From Halanaerobium congolense (GTDB taxonomy: Bacteria > Bacillota > Halanaerobiia > Halanaerobiales > Halanaerobiaceae): a stretch of DNA of 64,000 nt. The translations under genes were made by a program, and so were the position numbers. Where the stretch lies: contig NZ_SOEF01000006.1 in the NCBI RefSeq assembly GCF_004366375.1, positions 33,014-97,013 of the forward strand, in the 5' to 3' direction. Of the stretch, positions 46,739-55,030 are shown one piece after another (within the stretch, counting starts at the first letter, position 1; every line of letters starts with the position of its first letter). The notes below the pieces were generated by a model. That model made no database searches, was not told where the DNA came from, and was given only the letters and a program-made list of their open reading frames with translations.

Positions 46739-48121
46739 ATGTCTTTTAAAAATCTTCATCATATTAAAAGAGCATTTAAAGAAACTGATGTTATCTGCAT
46801 TATAGATAAGAATGCCAGAATTCTTTATTACAATAATTATAATGATATTCATAATAAACTGGGAACTGAGGAAGTTGTAGGTAAACCATTTTTAGAGGTT
46901 TATCCCTGGCTTGATTGGGAAACAAGCACCGCTTTAAAAGTCCTGAAAACCGGAGAGGCGGTAGTCAATCAGCCTCAGGTTATGCAGTTAGATGATGGGA
47001 CAGAGGTTAACTCCATTAATACTGCCTTTCCTTTAAAAAATGAAGAAGGAATTTTAGGAGTGGTTTTTTTATCCTATGATATTAACAGTATAGTTAGTAC
47101 AGCTGAAGCCGAATCTAAAAGCAAACATGAACATAATTTGGGTTCTAAATATCAGTTTTCTGATATTATTACCAGAAATGCAGAGGTAATGAGAATCATA
47201 GCTCAGCTTAAAAGAGCTGCTAAATATGATTCGAATATTTTGATTTATGGAGAAACAGGAAGCGGCAAGGAATTGTTTGTACATTCTATTCATAATGCAA
47301 GTAAAAGAGCCTCTAAACCATTTATATCTCAAAACTGTGCGGCTATACCTAAAAACTTAATGGAAAGTCTATTTTTTGGTACAACTAAGGGAAGTTTTAC
47401 CGGTTCAGAAGAGAAAAAAGGATTATTTGAATTAGCAAATGGAGGAACTATATTTCTTGATGAAATTAACTCAATGCCGCTTTCACTGCAGGCTAAACTG
47501 CTGCGGGTTATAGAAAATGGTAGGGTTCGCAGAATTGGCGGCAGAAAAGAATATAAGACTAATGTTAGAATTATTGCTTCAACAAATGAAAAGATGGATG
47601 ATTTATTAAATACAAATAAAATTAGAGAAGATTTATTTTATCGAATGAGTGTAGTTAATGTTGAAATCCCACCACTGAGAGATAGAAAAGATGATATTAA
47701 AGTTTTGGCTGATCATTTTATAAATGATTTTAACAGCAAATTTTCTAAAAATATAGAAGGTATAGATACCAAAGTTGAAAAAATATTTCTTAAATACAGC
47801 TGGCCCGGTAATGTGAGAGAGTTTAAAAATTGTATAGAAGCAGCCTTTATTAATAGTGCTGATGAAAGCAAAATAAGGCCAGAAGATATTCCTAAATATA
47901 TTTTAAAAAAGACCGGTTCAGCTAAAGATTATAAAAATTTAGAGTTTAAAGCAGTAAATAAATTATCTTTAAAAGAAAATATCAAAGAATTAGAAAAACA
48001 TTTAATCACAGCTGCTTTAAAGGAAACAGGGAATAATATAAGTCAGGCAGCAGAAAAACTATCTATTTCTCGACAGTCACTTTATAATAAACTGGAGAAA
48101 TATGGCTTTAAACTACCCTGA
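46739..48121 (+). CDS. PAS sigma-54-dependent activator
   Basis: 460 residues. An N-terminal PAS domain (about 10-120, VICIIDKNARILYYNNYNDI) senses a ligand. The AAA+ domain (about 140-370) has Walker A GETGSGKE, the loop GSFTGS (the last residue usually Ala) and Walker B GTIFLDEINSM. A Fis-type HTH ends it (NISQAAEKLSISRQSLYNKL). It starts 29 bases after the receptor gene with AAAGGAGC upstream, so the two are probably cotranscribed. The next operon has a sigma-54 promoter and a palindrome, its likely target. Confidence 0.9.
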   Translation: MSFKNLHHIKRAFKETDVICIIDKNARILYYNNYNDIHNKLGTEEVVGKPFLEVYPWLDWETSTALKVLKTGEAVVNQPQVMQLDDGTEVNSINTAFPLKNEEGILGVVFLSYDINSIVSTAEAESKSKHEHNLGSKYQFSDIITRNAEVMRIIAQLKRAAKYDSNILIYGETGSGKELFVHSIHNASKRASKPFISQNCAAIPKNLMESLFFGTTKGSFTGSEEKKGLFELANGGTIFLDEINSMPLSLQAKLLRVIENGRVRRIGGRKEYKTNVRIIASTNEKMDDLLNTNKIREDLFYRMSVVNVEIPPLRDRKDDIKVLADHFINDFNSKFSKNIEGIDTKVEKIFLKYSWPGNVREFKNCIEAAFINSADESKIRPEDIPKYILKKTGSAKDYKNLEFKAVNKLSLKENIKELEKHLITAALKETGNNISQAAEKLSISRQSLYNKLEKYGFKLP

Positions 48122-48138
48122 ATCAGATTCTAGATAAC

Positions 48139-48152
48139 TTGACATCTGTCAA
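48139..48152. promoter_or_regulatory. Palindromic activator-site candidate
   Basis: TTGACA-TC-TGTCAA is a perfect inverted repeat about 108 bases before the sigma-54 -24 element. GGACAG follows as a possible extra half site. Confidence 0.5.
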
Positions 48153-48259
48153 CTTTTTGGACAGTAGAGAAGAATAATATTACTTAAAATTTATAGAAAA
48201 AATTAAATATTGATATAAATAAACTCCATTTTTAACTAAGATGCCTGCTAAATAAGGAA

Positions 48260-48275
48260 TGGCATAAATATTGCA
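48260..48275 (+). promoter_or_regulatory. Sigma-54 promoter (-24/-12)
   Basis: TGGCAT-AAATA-TTGCA has the conserved GG and GC with correct spacing, 44 bases before the ene-reductase start. Confidence 0.85.
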
Positions 48276-48318
48276 TTATTATAGAGTAGAATTAATTATT
48301 AATTTAGGAGGTTAAAAA

Positions 48319-50322
48319 ATGGATAAAAAATATTCAAGTTTATTTGAACCGTTAAAAATTGCTAATCTGGAGATCAAAAACAGAATAGGTATGGCACCTA
48401 TGGCTGCCTCAGGTTTAATCAATTCTGATAATGCTTTTGATCAGAGGGCTATTGAGTATTATGTAGAAAGAGCAAAAGGGGGAGCGGGTTTGATTATCAC
48501 GGGTGGTGTAGAAGTTGAAAATACTATTGAACAAACACACACCGGTATTTTTCAAAATATTTCAACAAACCCGACAGCATTTAAGTTAACTGCTGTTGAA
48601 ATGGTCGAAAGAGTGCAGGCCCATGGAGCGAAAATATTTCTGCAGCTGACTATGGGATTTGGCAGATCACTATTTTTAGATGTAGTGGACAGCCATCCGG
48701 CTGCACCTTCTGCTGTAGCTCACTTTAGTCAGCCTGAGATTACATGCCGGGAATTAAAAACTGAAGAAGTAGAATTTATGATTCAAAAGATGATAGATGC
48801 TGCAGTTTTAGCAGAGGATATTGGTTTTGATGGTGTAGAAGTGCATGCAATGCACGAGGGTTATTTAATTGATCAGTTTGCTCTATCTCTATTTAATAAT
48901 CGGACGGATAAATATGGTGGAAATTTAAAAAATAGACTTCGGGTAGCAGCTGAAATTGTCGAGGGAATTAAGAAAAAATTAGGCAGCGATTATCCTGTTA
49001 CCTTGCGTTATGGGGTAAAAAGCTGTATTAAGGAACTGCATCAGGGAGGTTTACCCGGTGAAGATTATCAGGAAAAGGGAAGAACTCTAGAAGAAGGTCT
49101 TGAGGTAGCTGCTATACTTGAAGAGGCTGGTTATGATGCTCTTAATGCAGATTTAGGTTCATATGAAGCATTATATTGGGCTCATCCCCCAACATATATG
49201 GACCACGGCCCTTATTTACCTTATGTTCAAAAACTAAAAGAAGTAGTTGATATTCCAATTTTAACTGCTGGCAGACTTGATGATCCTAAACTGGCAGCCC
49301 AGGCAGTTGGAGAAGGACAGGTTGATATGGCTTTACTTGGTCGCGGATTATTAGCTGACCCTGATTGGCCAAATAAGGTTAGATATCAAAAATTAGATAA
49401 AATTAGACCATGTTTAGGCTGTCATGATGGCTGTATGGGGAGAATGGAAAGTGGAAAGAAAATATCATGTGCAGTTAATCCAGCCTGTGGAAGAGAAGTG
49501 GAATATAGCATAGATTCTGCACTGAAGGAAAAAGAAATAATGATAGTTGGAGGCGGAATAGCAGCCATGGAAGCTGCTAGAGTTTGTGCCTTGAGGGGTC
49601 ATAAGGTTAAGCTTTATGAAAAAAATGATTACCTAGGCGGCCATTTAATTGAAGCTTCCGTACCTGAGTTTAAAAAGGATGAAAGAAAGCTTATTGAGTG
49701 GTATAAAAATGAGTTAGCAGAGCTTGAAGTTAATATCAACTTAGAGCAGGAGGTAGATCAGAAATTAATAGAAGAATTGTCTCCAGATGAAGTTATAATA
49801 GCTGCTGGTGCCAAAGCAAATATTCCACCAATTGCTGGAATCGAGCAAAAAAATGTAATAACTGCCTGCAGAGCACTAATGAATGAAGATCAAATTGGAG
49901 AAAAAGTAGTAATTTTAGGTGGAGGATTAGTTGGAGTAGAAACTGCAGTCTGGTTAGCAGAAAAAGGAAAAGAAATAACAATTGTTGAAATGATGGATGA
50001 TTTATTAGATTCTATTTTTGTTTCCCATGCCAATTCAGATATGTTAAAAGATCTAGTTGATTTCCATAAGATAGATGTTAAAACAGGAAGCAGTATTTTA
50101 GAAATAGATAAGAATACTGTAAGCGTAATTTCTAAAAACTTTAGAAGAGAAAACATCGAAGCAGATACAATTATAATTGCTGCCGGGTATAAAGAAAACA
50201 AAAAATTATACAGGCAGGTTAAAGATATGGATCTTAAAGTCAATTTAATTGGCGACTCTAAAAAGGTTGCAAATATTATGTATTCGATTTGGGATGCTTA
50301 CGAAGTAGCAAAATCTATTTAA
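48319..50322 (+). CDS. Old-yellow-enzyme family FMN/FAD/[4Fe-4S] ene-reductase (2,4-dienoyl-CoA reductase-like)
   Basis: 667 residues. Residues 1 to about 350 are an FMN TIM barrel (LFEPLKIANLEIKNRIGMAP, GFDGVEVHAMHEGYLIDQF). C365, C368, C372 and C384 (CLGCHDGCMG and later ISCAVNPACG) bind a [4Fe-4S] cluster. The C-terminal half is an FAD/NADH domain with MIVGGGIAAMEAARVCA and VILGGGLVGVETAVWLA. Such enzymes reduce activated C=C bonds. It is first in a sigma-54-controlled operon with a dehydratase, a racemase-like protein and an exporter/permease; 22 bases separate it from the dehydratase. GGAGG precedes the ATG. Confidence 0.88.
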   Translation: MDKKYSSLFEPLKIANLEIKNRIGMAPMAASGLINSDNAFDQRAIEYYVERAKGGAGLIITGGVEVENTIEQTHTGIFQNISTNPTAFKLTAVEMVERVQAHGAKIFLQLTMGFGRSLFLDVVDSHPAAPSAVAHFSQPEITCRELKTEEVEFMIQKMIDAAVLAEDIGFDGVEVHAMHEGYLIDQFALSLFNNRTDKYGGNLKNRLRVAAEIVEGIKKKLGSDYPVTLRYGVKSCIKELHQGGLPGEDYQEKGRTLEEGLEVAAILEEAGYDALNADLGSYEALYWAHPPTYMDHGPYLPYVQKLKEVVDIPILTAGRLDDPKLAAQAVGEGQVDMALLGRGLLADPDWPNKVRYQKLDKIRPCLGCHDGCMGRMESGKKISCAVNPACGREVEYSIDSALKEKEIMIVGGGIAAMEAARVCALRGHKVKLYEKNDYLGGHLIEASVPEFKKDERKLIEWYKNELAELEVNINLEQEVDQKLIEELSPDEVIIAAGAKANIPPIAGIEQKNVITACRALMNEDQIGEKVVILGGGLVGVETAVWLAEKGKEITIVEMMDDLLDSIFVSHANSDMLKDLVDFHKIDVKTGSSILEIDKNTVSVISKNFRRENIEADTIIIAAGYKENKKLYRQVKDMDLKVNLIGDSKKVANIMYSIWDAYEVAKSI

Positions 50323-50344
50323 AAAATACTGGAGGAATAAACAG

Positions 50345-51988
50345 ATGAATAATAAATTTGTTGGAACAGATGCTATTATGAGAAGAGCAATGCTTAAAGG
50401 ATGTGGTTTTGATGATGCTGATATTAAAAATAAACCTCATATTGGAATTGTCAATACATATAATGAAGGTGCACCAGGACATGCTCATTTAAATGGAATT
50501 GCAGAGAGTATTAAACAGGGAGTTTGGGCTGCAGGTGGAGTACCGGTAGAGTTTGGTGCTCCTTCAACCTGTGGCGATATGATTGTAGGAGAAGAAGAAT
50601 TGAAATATGAGCTGGCCGGAAGAGATGTAGTAGCGATGGGAGTAGAATATGTTTCTACTGTCCATCAATTTGACGGATTAGTTTTACTGGCCAGCTGTGA
50701 TAATATTATTCCTGGTGTGATGTTGGGGGCAATTAGAGTTGATGTACCCTCGATAGTAATCACTGGTGGCTCAATGCTGACCGGAGAATATCAGGGAAAA
50801 GAAGTTCTGCCATCTGATGTAGGTGTGATGACAATGGGTAAAGATGCTGACAGTCAGAAAGTCAGAGACATTGAAAATATTGCCTGTATGTGTCCTGGGG
50901 CCTGTTCTACAATGGGAACAGCCAACAGTATGCAGATTATGACAGAAGTATTAGGACTTAATTTACCAGGAACAGCAACTATCCCAGCAGTATATGCTGA
51001 CAAAAAACGAGCAGCCAGATCAGCAGGAAAAAGGATTGTTTCTATGGTGGAAGAAGACTTAAAACCCAGTGCTCTCTTAAATAGAGAAATTTTCTTAAAT
51101 GCTGTTAAAACAAATATTGCTATGGGTGGCTCGACAAATGTGATTCTGCACCTATTAGCTCTAGCAAGAGAGGCCAAAGTAGAATTAACAATAGACGATT
51201 TTGCAGAGTTTGGAAATCAAATACCCTGTATTTGTGGAGTCAAACCATCTGGTAGTTATTCAATTGTAGACTTCCATAAAGCAGGAGGTGTACCTGCACT
51301 ATTAAAAGAATTAGAATTATATTTAGACTTAAATGTTTCTACTATAACCGGTCAAACTATTGGAGAAATAATTGCTGAAGCGAAAAATAGGAATTCAGAA
51401 GTAATCAGATCTTTAGATAATCCGATTAATGGTGATGGTGGTTTAAAAATTTTAAGAGGGAATCTGGCTCCAAACAGTGCTATTGTTAGATCATCTTCGG
51501 TACCAGAAAGTATGAAAAAATTCACTGGACCGGCAAAGGTCTTTAATCGTGATCAAGAAGGAGTTAAAGCAATTAAAGCAGGGGAAATAGAACCGGGAGA
51601 TGTGATGGTAATTCGCTATGAAGGGCCAAAAGGAGCTCCAGGAATGAAAGAAATTATGTTGAGTACAGATGCTTTAGTAGCCTACGGCTTGGATGAAAGC
51701 GTTGGTTTAATAACTGATGGCAGATTTTCTGGTTTTAATCACGGCCCAATTATTGGTCATGTTACCCCAGAAGCTTATGCTGGAGGACCACTTGCTCTGG
51801 TTGAAAATGGAGATATAATTTCTGTAGATATCAAGAATTCGACTTTAGATGTTAAGCTCAGTGGAAAAGAATTGGCTGCCAGAAGAGAAAAATGGAAGCA
51901 GCCCGAAGCAAAAGTAAAACAGGGAATGATGCATATTTATGCTCAGTTGTGTAAATCCGCTGACCAAGGAGCAGGAATGACTATTTAG
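50345..51988 (+). CDS. IlvD/Edd-family dehydratase
   Basis: 547 residues of the Fe-S dihydroxy-acid / sugar-acid dehydratase family. The cluster cysteines are in FGAPSTCGDM, LLASCDNIIPG and CMCPGACSTMGTANSM. The C-terminal domain has SVPESMKKFTGPAKVF, VIRYEGPKGAPGM and LITDGRFSGFNHG. It is not next to ilvC or ilvN and has no T-box, unlike the ilvB gene nearby, so it is probably not the biosynthetic IlvD. Its partners (ene-reductase, racemase-like protein) suggest dehydration of a hydroxylated substrate followed by reduction of the double bond. GGAGGAATAAAC precedes the ATG. Confidence 0.87.
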   Translation: MNNKFVGTDAIMRRAMLKGCGFDDADIKNKPHIGIVNTYNEGAPGHAHLNGIAESIKQGVWAAGGVPVEFGAPSTCGDMIVGEEELKYELAGRDVVAMGVEYVSTVHQFDGLVLLASCDNIIPGVMLGAIRVDVPSIVITGGSMLTGEYQGKEVLPSDVGVMTMGKDADSQKVRDIENIACMCPGACSTMGTANSMQIMTEVLGLNLPGTATIPAVYADKKRAARSAGKRIVSMVEEDLKPSALLNREIFLNAVKTNIAMGGSTNVILHLLALAREAKVELTIDDFAEFGNQIPCICGVKPSGSYSIVDFHKAGGVPALLKELELYLDLNVSTITGQTIGEIIAEAKNRNSEVIRSLDNPINGDGGLKILRGNLAPNSAIVRSSSVPESMKKFTGPAKVFNRDQEGVKAIKAGEIEPGDVMVIRYEGPKGAPGMKEIMLSTDALVAYGLDESVGLITDGRFSGFNHGPIIGHVTPEAYAGGPLALVENGDIISVDIKNSTLDVKLSGKELAARREKWKQPEAKVKQGMMHIYAQLCKSADQGAGMTI

Positions 51989-52054
51989 TTTAAAATGACT
52001 AAATTCAAAATATTTAGAGAGATCAATGCAATTTATAGAGGGAGGATTTAAAAA

Positions 52055-52786
52055 ATGATATATCATGCAAATAGAGCTCAGGACAATTATGGGGAAGTTA
52101 TTGGGATTTTACTTTTAGATTTTAAGGCACCTTTTATTCCTGGAGATGTTGGAAATGCAAGCACCTATGATTATCCTGTTAGATATAAATTAGTTGAAGG
52201 ACTTACCTTTGATAGATTATTTAATAAAGATCAAACGGCTTTGGAAATTATAATTGAAGCTGCTAAAGAGTTAGAAAAGTCAGGTGTAAGGGCGATAACT
52301 GCTGATTGTGGATTTTTTGCTCTTTTTCAGAAAGAGGTTGCTGAAGCAGTAAATATACCGGTCTTTTTGTCAAGCCTTTTACAAGCCCCATTTATTTCTT
52401 CAATAATTGCTAGAGATAAGAAAGTTGGAATTATTAGTGCAAAATCTGATAGTTTAGATGACGACAGTTTCTTAGATTCAGTTAATATTGACCGAGAAAG
52501 AGTTGTAATTCGGGGAATGGAGAACAAAGAAAATTTCTATAAATTTGGAGTTCTAGAAGAAGGTTATTTGGACACTGAAAAAATAGAAAAAGAAGTTTTA
52601 GAGGTGAGTGAAAAGATGATCGAAGAAAATCCTGAGATTGGGGCAGTTTTATTAGAATGCAGTATGCTGCCTCCATATGCTAAGTCAGTTCATCAGTCAC
52701 TTTCACTTCCGGTCTTTGATTTTATAACTATGATTGATTTCGTGAAATCAGCCTTAGTTAAAAAGGAATATCAGGGAGTTTTTTGA
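52055..52786 (+). CDS. Asp/Glu racemase-superfamily protein
   Basis: 243 residues with the two-cysteine active site of the Asp/Glu/hydantoin racemase superfamily: ITADCGFFALFQ (first Cys) and AVLLECSMLPPYA (second Cys). It also has IGILLLDFKAPFIPGDVGN and VFLSSLLQAPFI. The superfamily includes racemases, maleate isomerases, decarboxylases and, as I recall, the EutA protein of hydroxyectoine use. The substrate is unknown. It is third in the sigma-54 operon, with GGAGG before the ATG, and would be able to invert a stereocentre ahead of the dehydratase. Confidence 0.8.
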   Translation: MIYHANRAQDNYGEVIGILLLDFKAPFIPGDVGNASTYDYPVRYKLVEGLTFDRLFNKDQTALEIIIEAAKELEKSGVRAITADCGFFALFQKEVAEAVNIPVFLSSLLQAPFISSIIARDKKVGIISAKSDSLDDDSFLDSVNIDRERVVIRGMENKENFYKFGVLEEGYLDTEKIEKEVLEVSEKMIEENPEIGAVLLECSMLPPYAKSVHQSLSLPVFDFITMIDFVKSALVKKEYQGVF

Positions 52787-52823
52787 AATAGAAGATAAAT
52801 ACAATTTACAGGAGTGATAATTA

Positions 52824-53708
52824 ATGGATCCTTATTATAAAGGAGCAATTTTTGCATTATTTTCTGCAGCTGGTTTTGGAATAACACCGGTTCTGGCTGT
52901 TTTTGCTTATGCGGGAGGAGTTAGTGTTTATTCACTGTTATTTTTAAGATTTATGATGGCTGCTGTAGTTTTATTTTCATATATTTTTTTTAATAAAAAT
53001 GAAATTAATCTAGATATATATGATCATTTAAAACTATTTGTTCAGGGAGGAATAATTTATTCAGTTTTTAGTATCTGTTACTTTTCTGCAATATCAATTA
53101 TTTCTCCTTCACTGGCGGTATTATTATTTTATACCTATCCAATTATTGTAGCTCTGCTTTCATTTTTAATAAATGGTGAACAAATAACAAAAAGAATTGT
53201 TTTTTCAATTATTGTTTCTTTTGCTGGTTTAATAATGTTATTTGGGGAGAATTTTAATAATTTAAATAAAATTGGAATTCTGCTGGCTCTGGGAGCATCC
53301 ATTTCTTATAGTGTATATGCGATATATGGAAGACATATTTTAGACACAATTCCTCTTGCAGTTACAACTGCTTATATCTGTTTTTTTGCAGCCTTTACTT
53401 TTTTAGCTGCAGGATTATATCAAAATAAACTTAATTTTAGCTTTACTCCTGTTAGTTGGATTTATATTGGCCTAATTACTTTAATTACTGTTGGTGGTTT
53501 TTTGTCATTTTTTGCTGGAATTAAACTTACCAGTCCCACAATTGTGTCAATTTTAGGAATGATAGAACCAATTATGACAATAATTTTGTCTTTTATTATA
53601 TTTTCTGAACAATTTAGTCTAATTCAAATTATGGGTGTAGTCCTTGTTTTGACAGCATCCACGCAAGTTTTATTTAAAAAACAGAAAAAAATTATAAAAA
53701 ATTATTAA
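52824..53708 (+). CDS. EamA/DMT-family transporter
   Basis: 294 residues with ten predicted membrane helices in two EamA repeats (GAIFALFSAAGFGITPVLAV begins the first; ILLALGASISYSVYAIYG the second). The C-terminal KKQKKIIKNY is basic and cytoplasmic. Drug/metabolite transporters move amino acids and other small metabolites. It closes the ene-reductase/dehydratase/racemase-like operon, 37 bases after the racemase-like gene, so it may import or export the operon's substrate. Confidence 0.85.
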   Translation: MDPYYKGAIFALFSAAGFGITPVLAVFAYAGGVSVYSLLFLRFMMAAVVLFSYIFFNKNEINLDIYDHLKLFVQGGIIYSVFSICYFSAISIISPSLAVLLFYTYPIIVALLSFLINGEQITKRIVFSIIVSFAGLIMLFGENFNNLNKIGILLALGASISYSVYAIYGRHILDTIPLAVTTAYICFFAAFTFLAAGLYQNKLNFSFTPVSWIYIGLITLITVGGFLSFFAGIKLTSPTIVSILGMIEPIMTIILSFIIFSEQFSLIQIMGVVLVLTASTQVLFKKQKKIIKNY

Positions 53709-53755
53709 AAAAAAGAAGGATATTTTGAATTGGCAGAGAATTATAAATATAAGAG

Positions 53756-53788
53756 ATTGTCGACAGATGACTGTATATTGTTGTCAAT
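53756..53788. promoter_or_regulatory. Possible GntR-type operator upstream of pta
   Basis: ATTGTCGACAG at the left and TTGTTGTCAAT at the right form an imperfect palindrome; the GTCGACAG part matches the operator candidates at 44.6 and 57.1 kb. It lies about 180 bases before the pta start, with a dispersed repeat between. Confidence 0.4.
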
Positions 53789-53801
53789 TGTTTGAAACTT
53801 G

Positions 53802-53886
53802 GAACAAAATGTCCTTCGGACAATCTGTAATACAGTAAGGTTAAATTTTATTGGTAGCGGAAATTATACGCTAGCTAATAAAAAAG
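53802..53886. repeat. Dispersed repeat, copy 2
   Basis: Second copy of the repeat at 15817-15942: 66 bases at 62/66 identity, then CTAGCTAATAAAAAA. The first hairpin TGTCC-TTC-GGACA is identical, and the second is CTGT-AAT-ACAG, a covarying form of CTAT-AAT-ATAG. Upstream frame ends GTKCPSDNL-stop, as in copy 1. Confidence 0.75.
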
Positions 53887-53971
53887 ATAATAAAAATTAA
53901 AATTATTATCCTTAAAATTGAAACTGAAGCTATTTAATAACTTTCAGTTAGTTTTCAAAGGAGGTGAATAT

Positions 53972-54970
53972 GTGGAATTATTAAAAAACTTTAAAGAAAA
54001 AGCTGCTTCAGATTTGCAAAAGATTGTTTTTGCTGAAGGTGAAGATGAAAGAATTATTAAAGCTGCTGAAATTATAAAAAAAGAAGGTATTGCCGAAATA
54101 GTTATTTTAGGTAATCTGAATAAAATTGAAAAAATTGCTGCTGGAAAAGATATAAATCTTGAAGGTCTGACAATTATTGATCCTGAAAAATCAGATTACA
54201 TATCAAAATTTAGAGAAGAATTTTATGAGTTAAGAAAACACAAAGGAATCAGTAAAGCAGATGCTGAAAAGATGATTAAAGATCCGCTGTATTTTGGTAC
54301 AATGATGATTTATACAGATAAAGCGGCTGGAATGGTTGCCGGTGCGGATAATCCAACCGGAAATGTTTTAAGACCTGCCTTTCAGATAATTAAAACTAAG
54401 GCAGATATTTCAACAGTATCTAGTGCAATAATACTGCTTTTAAAAGATAAAAGCTTTGGCGAAGATGGGATTATAACTTTTGCAGATTGTGCGGTTAATC
54501 CCACTCCTAATTCTGAGCAGTTAGCTGAAATTGCTCAATCTACAGCTGAGACAGTTGAAGATTTATTAGGTTTTGAAGCTAAAACTGCGATGCTTTCTTT
54601 TTCAACAATGGGCAGTGCTCGTCATGAAAATGTGACGAATGTTCAGGAGGCAGTAAAAATTGCTCACAGTAAGTTTCCTGATTTAAAAGTTGATGGGGAA
54701 ATGCAGGCTGATGCTGCACTTGTCGAAAGTGTTGGTGTCAGAAAAGCACCTGAAAGTGAAATTGCAGGTAGAGCAAATGTTTTGATTTTCCCTGATCTGC
54801 AGTCCAGCAACATTGGGGTTAAGCTGGCCCAGCGTTTAGCAAAGGCTGATTCAATTGGCCCGATTCTACAGGGGCTGGCAGCACCAATTAATGATTTATC
54901 AAGAGGTTGTTCTGTTGAAGAAATTGTAAATCTAACTGCTATCACTGCGATTCAGGCTCAAAATCATTAA
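53972..54970 (+). CDS. pta: Phosphate acetyl/acyltransferase
   Basis: 332 residues of the phosphotransacetylase family: KIVFAEGEDERIIKAAEII near the start, MVAGADNPTGNVLRPAFQII, FSTMGSARHENVTNVQEAV and PDLQSSNIGVKLAQRLAKAD. It exchanges CoA of acetyl-CoA, and often propionyl-CoA, for phosphate, the step before ATP formation by a kinase. The GTG at 53972 is chosen because AAAGGAGG is seven bases upstream; the frame is open back to 53918. The neighbours suggest it serves the catabolic island, though no acetate kinase gene is in the window. Confidence 0.92.
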   Translation: MELLKNFKEKAASDLQKIVFAEGEDERIIKAAEIIKKEGIAEIVILGNLNKIEKIAAGKDINLEGLTIIDPEKSDYISKFREEFYELRKHKGISKADAEKMIKDPLYFGTMMIYTDKAAGMVAGADNPTGNVLRPAFQIIKTKADISTVSSAIILLLKDKSFGEDGIITFADCAVNPTPNSEQLAEIAQSTAETVEDLLGFEAKTAMLSFSTMGSARHENVTNVQEAVKIAHSKFPDLKVDGEMQADAALVESVGVRKAPESEIAGRANVLIFPDLQSSNIGVKLAQRLAKADSIGPILQGLAAPINDLSRGCSVEEIVNLTAITAIQAQNH

Positions 54971-55030
54971 TTTCAATTTGTTTTGTTGTTAGTACAATTA
55001 AATTAACATAAAATCATAAGGAGGAATAAA

